Origin: Mycobacterium conspicuum | GTDB lineage: Bacteria; Actinomycetota; Actinomycetes; Mycobacteriales; Mycobacteriaceae | Direction: 5' to 3' | NCBI RefSeq assembly: GCF_010730195.1 | Contig: NZ_AP022613.1 | Span: forward strand, 1,736,001-1,800,000 | DNA length: 64,000 nucleotides | Shown: piece by piece, positions 15,987 to 25,295 of the stretch | Layout of the letters: each line of letters begins with the position of its first letter | Numbering within the stretch: the first letter of the stretch is position 1 | The notes under the pieces: model-generated | Database searches by the model: none | Told to the model about the DNA's origin: nothing | What the model saw: the letters and a program-made list of their open reading frames with translations, nothing else | Translations under genes and position numbers: made by a program

Positions 15987-16856
15987 GTGATCTTCTGCAA
16001 GGGCCACGGCACCGAGAACGACTTCGTGTTGCTGCCCGATGTCGGGGCCGAGCTGCAGCTGCACCCCGCCCGGGTTGCCGCGCTGTGCGATCGGCGCCGC
16101 GGCCTGGGCGCCGACGGCGTGTTGCGGGTGACCACCGCGGCCGCCGCCGCGGCGGCCGGGGTGCTGGATCGGCTGCCCGACGGGGTCGGCGCCGACGACT
16201 GGTACATGGATTACCGCAACGCCGACGGGTCCACGGCGCAGATGTGCGGCAACGGGGTGCGGGTGTTCGCGCACTACCTGCGCGCCAGCGGCCTCGAGGC
16301 CCGCGACGAGTTCGTGGTCGGGTCGCTGGCCGGCCCGCGACCGGTCACCCTGCACCACGCCGATGCCACCAACGCCGAGGTGACCGTCGACATGGGCAAG
16401 GCCAACCGGGTCGGGGTGGGGGAGGCCGTGATCGGCGGGCGGCGGTTCGCCGGCATGGCGATCGACGTCGGCAACCCGCACCTGGCCTGCCTGGACCCGG
16501 CACTGACCGCCGAAGAACTCGCGGCGTTGGACGTCGCGGCGCCCGTCGAATTCGACCACGCGCAATTCCCGGACGGGGTCAATGTCGAGGTGCTCACCGC
16601 GCCGGCCGGCGGCGTGATCCGGATGCGGGTCCACGAGCGCGGGGTCGGCGAGACCCGCTCCTGCGGCACGGGCACGGTTGCCGCCGCCGTCGCCGCGCTG
16701 GCCGCCGATGGCGCCGCCGGCACGGGTGCCCTCACCGTCCGCGTCCCGGGCGGTGACGTCACCGTCACCGTCACCGACGCGACGAGCTATCTGCGCGGAC
16801 CGTCGGTGCTGGTGGCCCACGGCGAGATCGCCGACGCCTGGTGGAGCGCGCTGTAA
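15987..16856 (+). CDS. dapF: Diaminopimelate epimerase
   Basis: Converts LL- to meso-diaminopimelate for lysine and peptidoglycan synthesis, without a cofactor. 289 residues, exactly the M. tuberculosis length. Both catalytic cysteines are present, in MCGNGVR (about residue 88) and SCGTGT (about 226), within two mirrored alpha/beta domains; GTENDF opens the protein and DVGNPH marks the middle. GTG start 4 bases after miaA. Co-transcribed with miaA and probably hflX. Confidence 0.97.
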   Translation: MIFCKGHGTENDFVLLPDVGAELQLHPARVAALCDRRRGLGADGVLRVTTAAAAAAAGVLDRLPDGVGADDWYMDYRNADGSTAQMCGNGVRVFAHYLRASGLEARDEFVVGSLAGPRPVTLHHADATNAEVTVDMGKANRVGVGEAVIGGRRFAGMAIDVGNPHLACLDPALTAEELAALDVAAPVEFDHAQFPDGVNVEVLTAPAGGVIRMRVHERGVGETRSCGTGTVAAAVAALAADGAAGTGALTVRVPGGDVTVTVTDATSYLRGPSVLVAHGEIADAWWSAL

Positions 16857-16901
16857 TTCGGATGCATCACTTGCCGCGACGTGCCACCATCGAAAGTGGT
16901 T

Positions 16902-18359
<1,458 letters not shown>

Positions 18360-18383
18360 CCGCCCTGAGCTGGCGATCGACCG

Positions 18384-18401
18384 ACCAACCGCCCGGTTGG
18401 T
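18384..18401. promoter_or_regulatory. 18-base palindromic operator before fadE20
   Basis: ACCAACCG (18384-18391), CC, CGGTTGGT (18394-18401): perfect 8-base arms. It abuts a TATATG -10-like hexamer (18401-18406) and lies 40 bases before the fadE20 start, the usual position of a TetR-family repressor site on fatty-acid oxidation genes. The regulator is not identified. Confidence 0.72.
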
Positions 18402-18441
18402 ATATGTTGGGCGGCAGAGTCCCGTTCGCCGGAGGAAAGCC

Positions 18442-19602
18442 ATGAGCAGCGCCGTCAACTACCAGCGCACCCTTTTCGAACCCGAGCACGAGTTGTTCCG
18501 GGAGTCGTTTCGCGCCTTCCTGGATCGCCACGTCGCGCCGTATCACGAGGAATGGGAAAAGGCGAAGATCGTCGACCGCGGGGTGTGGCTCGAGGCCGGC
18601 AAGCAGGGCTTTCTCGGCATGGCGGTGCCCGAGGAGTACGGCGGCGGCGGCAACCCCGATTTCCGCTACAACACGATCGTCACCGAGGAAACCGTTCGGG
18701 GTCGCTACAGCGGCATCGGCTTCGGCCTGCACAACGATGTGGTGGCGCCGTACCTGCTGGCGCTGACCAACGAGGAGCAGAAGCAACGCTGGCTGCCCAA
18801 GTTCTGCACCGGAGAACTGATCACCGCCATCGCGATGACCGAGCCGGGTACCGGCAGCGACCTGCAGGGCATCAAGACCCGAGCCGTCAAGCAGGGTGAT
18901 CATTACGTGCTCAACGGCTCAAAGACCTTCATCACCAACGGGATCAACTCGGACCTGGTGATCGTGGTCGCCCAGACCGACCCGGACAAAGGCGCACAGG
19001 GCTTTTCGCTGCTGGTGGTGGAGCGCGGCATGGAGGGCTTCGAGCGCGGCCGGCACCTGGACAAGATCGGGCTGGACGCGCAGGACACCGCCGAGTTGTC
19101 GTTCACCGATGTGCATGTCCCGGTCGAGAACCTGCTCGGCGAGGAGGGCATGGGGTTCATCTACCTGATGAACAACCTGCCGCAGGAACGCATCAGCATC
19201 GCCGTGATGGCCGCCGCCGCCATGGAGGCCGTGCTGGAGGAGACGCTGCAATACACCAAGGAGCGCAAGGCTTTTGGCAAGCCGATCGGCAGCTTCCAAA
19301 ACAGCCGGTTCGTGCTGGCGGAGCTGGCCACCGAGGCCACCGTCGTGCGCATCATGGTCGACGAGTTCCTCGCCTTGCACTTGGAGCAGAAGCTGACCGC
19401 CGAACAGGCCGCGATGGCCAAGTGGTATTCCACCGAAAAGCAGGTGCATTTGATCGACCGCTGCCTACAACTGCACGGCGGATACGGCTACATGCGCGAA
19501 TACCCAGTTGCCCGTGCCTATCTCGACGCTCGGGTGCAGACGATCTACGGCGGGACGACCGAAATCATGAAGGAGATTATCGGTCGCGGCCTGGGGGTAT
19601 AA
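18442..19602 (+). CDS. fadE20: Acyl-CoA dehydrogenase FadE20
   Basis: FAD enzyme that introduces the first double bond into acyl-CoAs in beta-oxidation. 386 residues, the same as M. tuberculosis Rv2724c. Visible are the FAD/substrate signature AITAIAMTEPGTGSDLQGI and FITNGINSDL in the middle domain, and QLHGGYGYMREYPVARAYLDAR plus TIYGGTTEIMKEIIGR at the end. The Glu of TIYGGTTEI is the position used as catalytic base by many members. GGAGGAAA at 18431-18438 sets the start. A palindromic operator overlaps its promoter. Confidence 0.95.
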   Translation: MSSAVNYQRTLFEPEHELFRESFRAFLDRHVAPYHEEWEKAKIVDRGVWLEAGKQGFLGMAVPEEYGGGGNPDFRYNTIVTEETVRGRYSGIGFGLHNDVVAPYLLALTNEEQKQRWLPKFCTGELITAIAMTEPGTGSDLQGIKTRAVKQGDHYVLNGSKTFITNGINSDLVIVVAQTDPDKGAQGFSLLVVERGMEGFERGRHLDKIGLDAQDTAELSFTDVHVPVENLLGEEGMGFIYLMNNLPQERISIAVMAAAAMEAVLEETLQYTKERKAFGKPIGSFQNSRFVLAELATEATVVRIMVDEFLALHLEQKLTAEQAAMAKWYSTEKQVHLIDRCLQLHGGYGYMREYPVARAYLDARVQTIYGGTTEIMKEIIGRGLGV

Positions 19603-19902
19603 CGGCGGCCAGCGCGCCGGGCGCCGTCGGTGTGCTGGACCTCCGGTGGTGCGCCGCCGGTTTGGATTTATCTCCACTCCGACGTGAAACCGCATCATTT
19701 CGACATCGGATAGGTATCCGTTTTCGTACTATTTTCGATCCGATTGGGTAATTATCGTTCGCTAGAGCAAAGTTATGCGAGCCCGGCAATAACACGGACC
19801 AAGCGGGGGAGCGCCTATTGTGGGCGTACCCTCCGCTCGCCGGGCGAGCGGGTTACGGGAACGGCCGCGGTTTAGGGTCGTATCCGTCGGCTGGGAGGCT
19901 TG
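19603..19902. other. 300-base leader region before the LGFP protein gene
   Basis: No gene supported. In M. tuberculosis a TerC-type gene (Rv2723) lies near here; none is present. The stretch 19670-19790 is unusually AT-rich for this genome and includes CGGATAGGTATCCG (19707-19720). A strong hairpin, CCGCTCGC-CGG-GCGAGCGG, spans 19833-19851, 50 bases before the start. It could be a structured 5' leader; no riboswitch family could be matched. Confidence 0.5.
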
Positions 19903-22020
19903 GTGAACGGGCAGAGAGGTCAATTGCGCAAGCTGGTCGGGCGGGTGCTGGTCAGCTTGGTGACCACGGCAGTAGCCGCCGCATTGCTGGCGCCCACCGT
20001 GGCGGCATCCCCGATCGGCGACGCCGAGGCCGCCATGATGGCCGCGTGGGACAAGGCCGGCGGCCCCACCTCACCGCTGGGCGCGCGCAAGGGTGACGTC
20101 TACCCCGTCGGCGACGGATTCGCGCTGGACTTCGACGGCGGCAAGATGTTCTACACCGCCGACACCGGCGCCAAATACATGTACGGGCCGATCCTGGACA
20201 AATACGAGTCGCTCGGCGGCGCGGCCAGCAGCGACCTGGGGTGGCCGACCATCAACGAAGTTCCCGGCCTGGCCGGACCGGACAGCCGCGCGGCAACCTT
20301 TTCCGCCAGCGACAAGCCGGTGATCTTCTGGACCCCCGACCACGGCGCCTTCGTCGTGCGCGGCGCCCTCAACGCCGCCTGGGACCGGCTCGGCAGCTCG
20401 GGCGGCGTGCTGGGCGCTCCGGTCGGGGACGAGACGTTCGACGGCGAGGTCATCTCCCAGAAGTTCGCCGGCGGGGCCGTCTCGTGGAACAAAAAGACCA
20501 AGGACTTCGCCACCGAGCCCGCCGCGCTGGCCGATCAGCTGAAAGGCCTGCAGGTCCCGGTCGATCCGACCGCGGCCATCAACATGGCGTGGCGCGCGGC
20601 CGGCGGCGTCAACGGCCCGCTGGGCGCCAAGCAGGGCGGCCAGCAGCCCATCGGCGGCGACGGCATCGTGCAGCCCTTCGCCGGCGGCAAGGTGTACTTC
20701 AGCCCGGCAACCGGCGCGAACGCCCTGGAAAGCGACATCCTGGCGAAGTACGAGTCGCTGGGCGGACCGGTCGGCAGTGACCTGGGTTTTCCGACCGCCA
20801 ACGAATCCGACGGCGGCATCGGCCCGTCCAGCCGGATCGCCACGTTCTCCGCGTCCGACAAGCCGGTGATCTTCTGGACCCCGGACCACGGCGCGTTCGT
20901 GGTGCGCGGGGCCATCAAGGCCGCCTGGGACAAGCTCCGCGGTCCGACCGGCAAGCTCGGCGCTCCGGTGGCCGATCAGGCGACCGACGGTGACTCGGTC
21001 TCGCAGCGATTCACCGGCGGCAAGATCGCGTGGAACCGCGACACCAACACGTTCAGCACCGACCCGGCGAACCTGGCGCCGCTGTTGTCCGGTCTGCAGG
21101 TGGCGGGCCAGAACCAGCCGAGCGGCTCGACGACCGCACCCCACGCCAAGGGCTTCGCCTGGCAGTGGTGGTGGCTGGTGGCCGCCGTTGCGGCGGTGTT
21201 GCTGGTCGTGTTGGTGGGCTTGCTGGTGCTGGGCTGGTGGCGGCGGCGCGACGCGCGTCGTGCCGCCCGTGCGGGCGCGCCGGCGGGGGACTACCAGGAT
21301 GATCACACCGGTGGCTACGACGCCGACGCGCGTTGGCCCGTCGCCGACGCGGCGTTCCCCGGAGCACGCGCCGACGAGCTCGACGCCGACGATCCCGACG
21401 CGGTGGACACGACGCCCACGCCCGTCGTGTCGGATCCGGCGCTGTCGCGTGCCGTGTTCCGCGGCGCTGCCGAAGCCGAGCTTGCGGACGACGCCTATCC
21501 GGAGGACCTCTTCTCCGAAGGCCCGCCGGAGCCCGCCGCCGAAGATGACGTGTTTTCCGAGGGGCCTCCGCCGGATGTCGCGTATCCGGATGAGGTCTTC
21601 TCCGAGGGGCCGCTTCCCGACATCGTCCACCCGGACGACGTCTTCTCCGAAGGCCCCCCGGAGACGGTGGCGGGCGACGACGTCTATTCCGACGACGTGT
21701 TCGCCGAGCCCGACTATTCGGAGCCTCCCCCGACCGCACGAACCGGGCGGCACCACGCCGCGGTGAACGGCGCCGAGGAGGACGAGCCCGCCCAGCCCGC
21801 TGGGGCCGCCGCGCAGCCGTCGGCGCCCGCGCGGCGCCCGACGATCCACATGCCGCTGGCCGACCCCTACCAGGTGCCCGAGGGTTACCCCGTGAAGGCG
21901 AGCGCCGGCTCGGGCCTGTACTACCTGCCCGACAGCGCGCTCTACGACGACACGGTCGCCGAAATCTGGTTCGCCAGTGAGGATGCCGCGCTATCCAGCG
22001 GCTTCGTCAAGGCCGACTGA
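19903..22020 (+). CDS. LGFP-repeat envelope protein with membrane anchor and C-terminal sunset-like domain (Rv2721c-like)
   Basis: 705 residues. Signal sequence about 8-38 (basic start, LVTTAVAAALLAPTVAA). Two near-identical modules (about 48-215 and 229-390) are each built from LGFP units (SPLGARKGD, SDLGWPTIN, VLGAPVGDE). A membrane helix at about 420-447 is followed by a basic cluster. A long acidic cytoplasmic tail carries FSEGPP-type repeats, and a closing motif (about 662-705, YPVKASAGSGLYY...AEIWFAS) resembles actinobacterial sunset domains. LGFP repeats are thought to bind the cell wall. GGGAGG at 19893-19898 supports GTG 19903. Function unproven. Confidence 0.85.
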   Translation: MNGQRGQLRKLVGRVLVSLVTTAVAAALLAPTVAASPIGDAEAAMMAAWDKAGGPTSPLGARKGDVYPVGDGFALDFDGGKMFYTADTGAKYMYGPILDKYESLGGAASSDLGWPTINEVPGLAGPDSRAATFSASDKPVIFWTPDHGAFVVRGALNAAWDRLGSSGGVLGAPVGDETFDGEVISQKFAGGAVSWNKKTKDFATEPAALADQLKGLQVPVDPTAAINMAWRAAGGVNGPLGAKQGGQQPIGGDGIVQPFAGGKVYFSPATGANALESDILAKYESLGGPVGSDLGFPTANESDGGIGPSSRIATFSASDKPVIFWTPDHGAFVVRGAIKAAWDKLRGPTGKLGAPVADQATDGDSVSQRFTGGKIAWNRDTNTFSTDPANLAPLLSGLQVAGQNQPSGSTTAPHAKGFAWQWWWLVAAVAAVLLVVLVGLLVLGWWRRRDARRAARAGAPAGDYQDDHTGGYDADARWPVADAAFPGARADELDADDPDAVDTTPTPVVSDPALSRAVFRGAAEAELADDAYPEDLFSEGPPEPAAEDDVFSEGPPPDVAYPDEVFSEGPLPDIVHPDDVFSEGPPETVAGDDVYSDDVFAEPDYSEPPPTARTGRHHAAVNGAEEDEPAQPAGAAAQPSAPARRPTIHMPLADPYQVPEGYPVKASAGSGLYYLPDSALYDDTVAEIWFASEDAALSSGFVKAD

Positions 22021-22023
22021 CGT

Positions 22024-22692
22024 CTATACCTTGCGGATTACCGTGACGACCTTGCCGAGCACGGTCGCGTCGTTGCCGGGGATCGGATCGAACGCCGGGT
22101 TGTGCGGCATGAGCCACACCTGACCGCCGGCGCGCTTGAACGTCTTGACCGTGGCCTCACCGTCGAGCATGGCCGCGACGATGTCGCCGTTGTCGGCGAC
22201 GTTCTGCTGTCGCACCACCACCCAGTCGCCGTCGCAGATCGCGGCCTCGACCATCGAGTCGCCGACCACCTTCAGCAGGAACAGGGTCCCCTCACCGACC
22301 AGCTCACGCGGCAACGGGAACACATCTTCGACGGCTTCCTCGGCCAGGATCGGACCGCCGGCCGCGATGCGCCCGAGCACGGGCACGAACGTGGGTTCCG
22401 GCAGGGCATCCGAGCCGGCGACGTCGGTGCTGGGCGGTGTCACCGCCTCGTCGGCGCCCCGCACGTCGACGGCCCGCGGCCGGTTGGGGTCGCGCCGCAG
22501 GTAGCCCTTGCGCTCCAGGGTGCGCAACTGGTGTGCCACCGAGGAGGTCGAGGTCAGGCCGACGGCATCGCCGATTTCGCGGATGCTCGGCGGGTAACCG
22601 CGGCTGGTCACCGAAGCGCGGATGACGTTCAGGATGGTGCGCTGCCGCTCGGTGAGCCCGCTGGCTGCTGAGATGTCGTTGCTGTCGCCCAT
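22024..22692 (-). CDS. lexA: SOS repressor LexA
   Basis: 222-residue repressor of the SOS regulon. Winged helix at about residues 12-75 (YPPSIREIGDAVGLTSTSSVAHQL). Autocleavage takes place at the Ala-Gly of RIAAGGPIL. The Ser-Lys dyad is in GDSMVEAAI and GEATVKTFKR. The frame is open 52 codons further upstream, but that part runs through the LexA operator, so ATG 22692 is the start. Its own SOS box lies 32 bases upstream. It ends 3 bases from the LGFP gene. Confidence 0.96.
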   Translation of the reverse strand: MGDSNDISAASGLTERQRTILNVIRASVTSRGYPPSIREIGDAVGLTSTSSVAHQLRTLERKGYLRRDPNRPRAVDVRGADEAVTPPSTDVAGSDALPEPTFVPVLGRIAAGGPILAEEAVEDVFPLPRELVGEGTLFLLKVVGDSMVEAAICDGDWVVVRQQNVADNGDIVAAMLDGEATVKTFKRAGGQVWLMPHNPAFDPIPGNDATVLGKVVTVIRKV

Positions 22693-22723
22693 GGCATGAA
22701 TGTAGCCGCACCACGCCCAAGAA

Positions 22724-22739
22724 TCAAACATGTGTTCGA
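22724..22739. promoter_or_regulatory. LexA (SOS) box of lexA
   Basis: TCAAACATGTGTTCGA matches TCGAAC-N4-GTTCGA at 11 of 12 positions and lies 32 bases before the lexA start codon, as expected for autorepression. Confidence 0.85.
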
Positions 22740-22853
22740 GACCGCGTGTCGGAGCTCCCGGATCGGGCCGAGAATCACAAGTGTGTAACTCTTGCCGGGA
22801 TCGGGTATTTGTGCTCCATGACAGGCCACGATCTGGGTTGCGGCGCACAGACC

Positions 22854-22876
22854 TTGTCGGTGGTCTGGTCTAGCGT
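22854..22876 (+). promoter_or_regulatory. PafBC-type DNA-damage promoter of chiZ
   Basis: TTGTCGGTG (22854-22862), 8-base spacer, TAGCGT (22871-22876). The -35-like part is identical to that of the recA promoter in this window. It lies about 100 bases before the chiZ start. Confidence 0.78.
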
Positions 22877-22903
22877 TTCGTTCGGGCGACACGCTTCGCT
22901 CAA

Positions 22904-22952
22904 ATGTTCGGTATTCGAACATGCGAGCGACTACAGTCGAACACACGAGCGA
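22904..22952. promoter_or_regulatory. Tandem LexA-like half boxes before chiZ
   Basis: TCGAACATGCGAGCGA (22915-22930) and TCGAACACACGAGCGA (22937-22952) are direct copies 22 bases apart. Each has a perfect left half and a right half with two mismatches to the LexA consensus. The first overlaps an inverted repeat ATGTTCG-GTATT-CGAACAT (22904-22922). Confidence 0.55.
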
Positions 22953-22977
22953 GAAATCCCGGTCCGGAGGTAGGCAG

Positions 22978-23460
22978 ATGACACTCATCCACACGATCCC
23001 GTCGCACCCGTCGGGTACTGGCGCCGTGCAGCGTCGGGTTCAGCGCCCGGTGCCGCGTCCGGTGGCCGGGTCGCGAAGGCCGGCACCATCGCGGCCGGCC
23101 GGAGCGCCCATGGTCTACCGCGGTGGCGGAGTCGCGATGTCGGTGGCTCCCCATCGCCGCCGTCCGGTCCCGCTCGCGACGACGGTGGGGTTGGCGCTGC
23201 TGGCCGGCATCGTCACCCTTTGGCTTGGCCTGGTCGCTCATTTCGGGCAGCTGGCCAACGGCGACTCCGGCGCTGCGGCCCAGGTGCCCGACCGGCTCGG
23301 CGTGGTGCGGGTGGAAAGCGGTGAATCGCTGCAGGACGTGGCGGCCCGGGTGGCGCCCCAGGCGCCGGCGCGGCGGGTCGCCGAGCGGATCCGCGAACTC
23401 AACGGCTTGAACTCGCCGACGGTGGCCGCCGGGCAGACGCTCATCGCGCCGGTCGGCTGA
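22978..23460 (+). CDS. chiZ: DNA-damage-induced cell-wall protein ChiZ (LysM domain)
   Basis: Equivalent of Rv2719c, a membrane protein that blocks division at the septum after DNA damage. 160 residues: disordered Arg/Pro cytoplasmic N-terminus (1-62), one membrane helix (about 66-89), and a C-terminal LysM domain (about 109-157, VVRVESGESLQDVAARV ... NGLNSPTVAAGQTL). The frame is open 19 codons upstream, but GGAGG at 22966-22970 sets the ATG at 22978. Divergent from lexA; promoter elements suggest both LexA and PafBC control. Confidence 0.92.
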   Translation: MTLIHTIPSHPSGTGAVQRRVQRPVPRPVAGSRRPAPSRPAGAPMVYRGGGVAMSVAPHRRRPVPLATTVGLALLAGIVTLWLGLVAHFGQLANGDSGAAAQVPDRLGVVRVESGESLQDVAARVAPQAPARRVAERIRELNGLNSPTVAAGQTLIAPVG

Positions 23461-23612
23461 CGGCCGGGGCGGTGTACTGCCAAAATCGCTCTGCGCCAAC
23501 GCTGGCACCCACCCCGGCGGGGTTTGGCCCCATCGGCCGACGCACAGGTACGCTCGGGGTGGTCTCGGGGCAGTCCCTGAGGCCGGGATGTTGGTACGGC
23601 GAAGGAGCGGCT

Positions 23613-24077
23613 ATGCACTGTCCGTTCTGCCGGCATCCGGACTCGCGCGTGATCGACTCGCGGGAAACCGATGAGGGCCAGGCCATTCGGCGCCGCCGGT
23701 CGTGCCCCGAGTGTGGGCGCCGGTTCACCACCGTCGAAACCGCGGTTCTGGCCGTGGTGAAGCGCAGCGGCGTCACCGAACCGTTCAGCCGGGAGAAGGT
23801 CATCAACGGGGTCCGGCGCGCCTGCCAGGGTCGCCAAGTGGACGAAGACGCGCTGAATCTGCTGGCCCAGCAGGTCGAGGACACCGTACGTGCGGCGGGA
23901 TCGCCGGAGATTCCGAGTCACGAGGTCGGCCTGGCGATCCTCGGCCCGCTGCGCGACCTCGACGAGGTCGCGTACCTGCGGTTCGCGTCGGTGTACCGAT
24001 CCTTTTCCTCGGCCGACGATTTCGAGCGCGAGATCGAAGCGCTGCGCGCGCATCGCAAGGTTTCGACCCCGAGCTGA
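23613..24077 (+). CDS. nrdR: Transcriptional repressor NrdR
   Basis: Represses ribonucleotide reductase genes when dATP is high. 154 residues. The N-terminal zinc ribbon has its four cysteines in HCPFC and SCPECGRRF. An ATP-cone follows (about 49-139, VVKRSGVTEPFSREKVINGVRRAC). GAAGGAG at 23601-23607 sets the ATG; the frame is open farther upstream without family similarity. The nitrobindin-like gene begins 1 base after its stop. Confidence 0.97.
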   Translation: MHCPFCRHPDSRVIDSRETDEGQAIRRRRSCPECGRRFTTVETAVLAVVKRSGVTEPFSREKVINGVRRACQGRQVDEDALNLLAQQVEDTVRAAGSPEIPSHEVGLAILGPLRDLDEVAYLRFASVYRSFSSADDFEREIEALRAHRKVSTPS

Positions 24078-24078
24078 C

Positions 24079-24561
24079 ATGGCCGACCTACACCCCGACC
24101 TCGAGGCGCTGGCGCCGCTGCTGGGCACCTGGGCCGGCAGGGGAGCGGGCAAGTACCCGACGATCCAGACCTTCGAATATTTCGAAGAGGTGGTGTTCTC
24201 CCATGTCGGCAAGCCGTTTCTGGCCTACACGCAAAAGACCAAGGCGGTCGCCGACGGCAAGCCCCTGCACGCCGAGGCCGGATATCTGCGGGTGCCGGCG
24301 CCGGGCCGTGTCGAGCTGGTCCTCGCCCACCCGAGCGGCATCACCGAAATCGACGCGGGCACCTATTCGGTCACCGGGGACGTCATCGACGTCGAATTGT
24401 CCTCGACCACAATCGGATTGGCGCCGACCGCCAAGGAAGTGACCGCGCTGGGCCGCTCCGTGCGCATCGCGGGTGACGACCTGTCGTACACGGTGCGGAT
24501 GGGGGCGGTGGGCCAGCCGCTGCAGGACCACCTCGCCGCGGTGTTGCACCGAAAGGGCTGA
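24079..24561 (+). CDS. Nitrobindin-like heme-binding beta-barrel protein (Rv2717c-like)
   Basis: 160-residue lipocalin-like barrel of the nitrobindin/THAP4 C-terminal family. The family motif GxWxGxG appears as GTWAGRGAG (about 14-22). The histidine that binds ferric heme in relatives is probably the one near the C-terminus in LQDHLAAVLH. Such proteins bind NO and isomerise peroxynitrite in vitro. The start is one base after nrdR, so co-translation is likely. Convergent with the PhzF gene 12 bases away. Confidence 0.87.
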   Translation: MADLHPDLEALAPLLGTWAGRGAGKYPTIQTFEYFEEVVFSHVGKPFLAYTQKTKAVADGKPLHAEAGYLRVPAPGRVELVLAHPSGITEIDAGTYSVTGDVIDVELSSTTIGLAPTAKEVTALGRSVRIAGDDLSYTVRMGAVGQPLQDHLAAVLHRKG

Positions 24562-24573
24562 GCCGTCTGTCGG

Positions 24574-25260
24574 TCAGTTGATCTGTCGCACAACATCGTT
24601 GACGACCCGCCCGGTCACACCGACCCACCCGGCGGGGTCCCACGTGGTTGCGATCACGGACCCCTCGCCCTGGGTGATGGTGAGGTCGCGGCTGAGGTAG
24701 TCGGTGATCCGGATCGCCGCCGAGCCGGTCGCCTCGTCCTCGCGCACACCAAGATTGGACGCGAACATGCGCGCACGCAGCGCTCCGGCGGAGCGATCGG
24801 TCCACGTCCACAGGTAGTGCGCGACGTCGTCGGGAAAATCGTCGGGGTCAGCCGCGAAAAGCGCTTCGAGCGAACCGAGTTCGCGGATTTCGAATTCGGG
24901 AGACCATGCTGCGCGTGCACTGATCGTGGTGAGCTGGCCGTCGTGGCTCACCTGGACGAGCCCGGCCGGCACCTGCAGCGTGTTGACCGGCATGCCGTTG
25001 TCGCGCAGCCACCAGGAAGCTCCGACCGTGGGGTGGCCGGCGAAGGGGATTTCGGTGCTGGGGGTGTGGATGTAGGCGTGCGCGGTCTTCGCCCCGGCGG
25101 CTGGAAGATCGATGAATATCGTTTCGCTGTAACCTAATTGGGTTGCCAGGCGTTGCCGATCGGCGGGTTCGACCTTGCTGGCGTCGACGACGCCGAGTGG
25201 ATTGCCAAAGTTGCCGTCGGGATCCGTGAACACCCGCAGCACAGTCACCTCGACGCCCAT
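24574..25260 (-). CDS. PhzF-family isomerase/epimerase-like protein (Rv2716-like)
   Basis: 228 residues with the two-lobed PhzF/diaminopimelate-epimerase fold. Family markers: VFTDPDGNFGNPLGVV at the start, YSETIFI with the acid residue used in catalysis by PhzF, FAGHPTVGASW, and REDEATGSAA near the end. Substrate unknown; most stand-alone members have no assigned reaction. ATG start. Transcribed away from, and 35 bases after, the alpha/beta hydrolase gene on the same strand. Confidence 0.88.
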   Translation of the reverse strand: MGVEVTVLRVFTDPDGNFGNPLGVVDASKVEPADRQRLATQLGYSETIFIDLPAAGAKTAHAYIHTPSTEIPFAGHPTVGASWWLRDNGMPVNTLQVPAGLVQVSHDGQLTTISARAAWSPEFEIRELGSLEALFAADPDDFPDDVAHYLWTWTDRSAGALRARMFASNLGVREDEATGSAAIRITDYLSRDLTITQGEGSVIATTWDPAGWVGVTGRVVNDVVRQIN

Positions 25261-25295
25261 GGCCCGACTATACGACCGGGCGCAACCGATTTAAC

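Noticed and set aside
19790..19902. c-di-AMP (ydaO) riboswitch
   Set aside because: A GC-rich hairpin and GCGGGGGAG-like stretch are present, but the conserved riboswitch blocks could not be recognised.
20302..20912. CRISPR-like repeats
   Set aside because: The recurring DNA is coding and comes from two duplicated LGFP modules in one protein; no short regular spacers.
22693..22848. 52-codon upstream extension of LexA
   Set aside because: It would run through the LexA operator and promoter; family proteins start near 22692.
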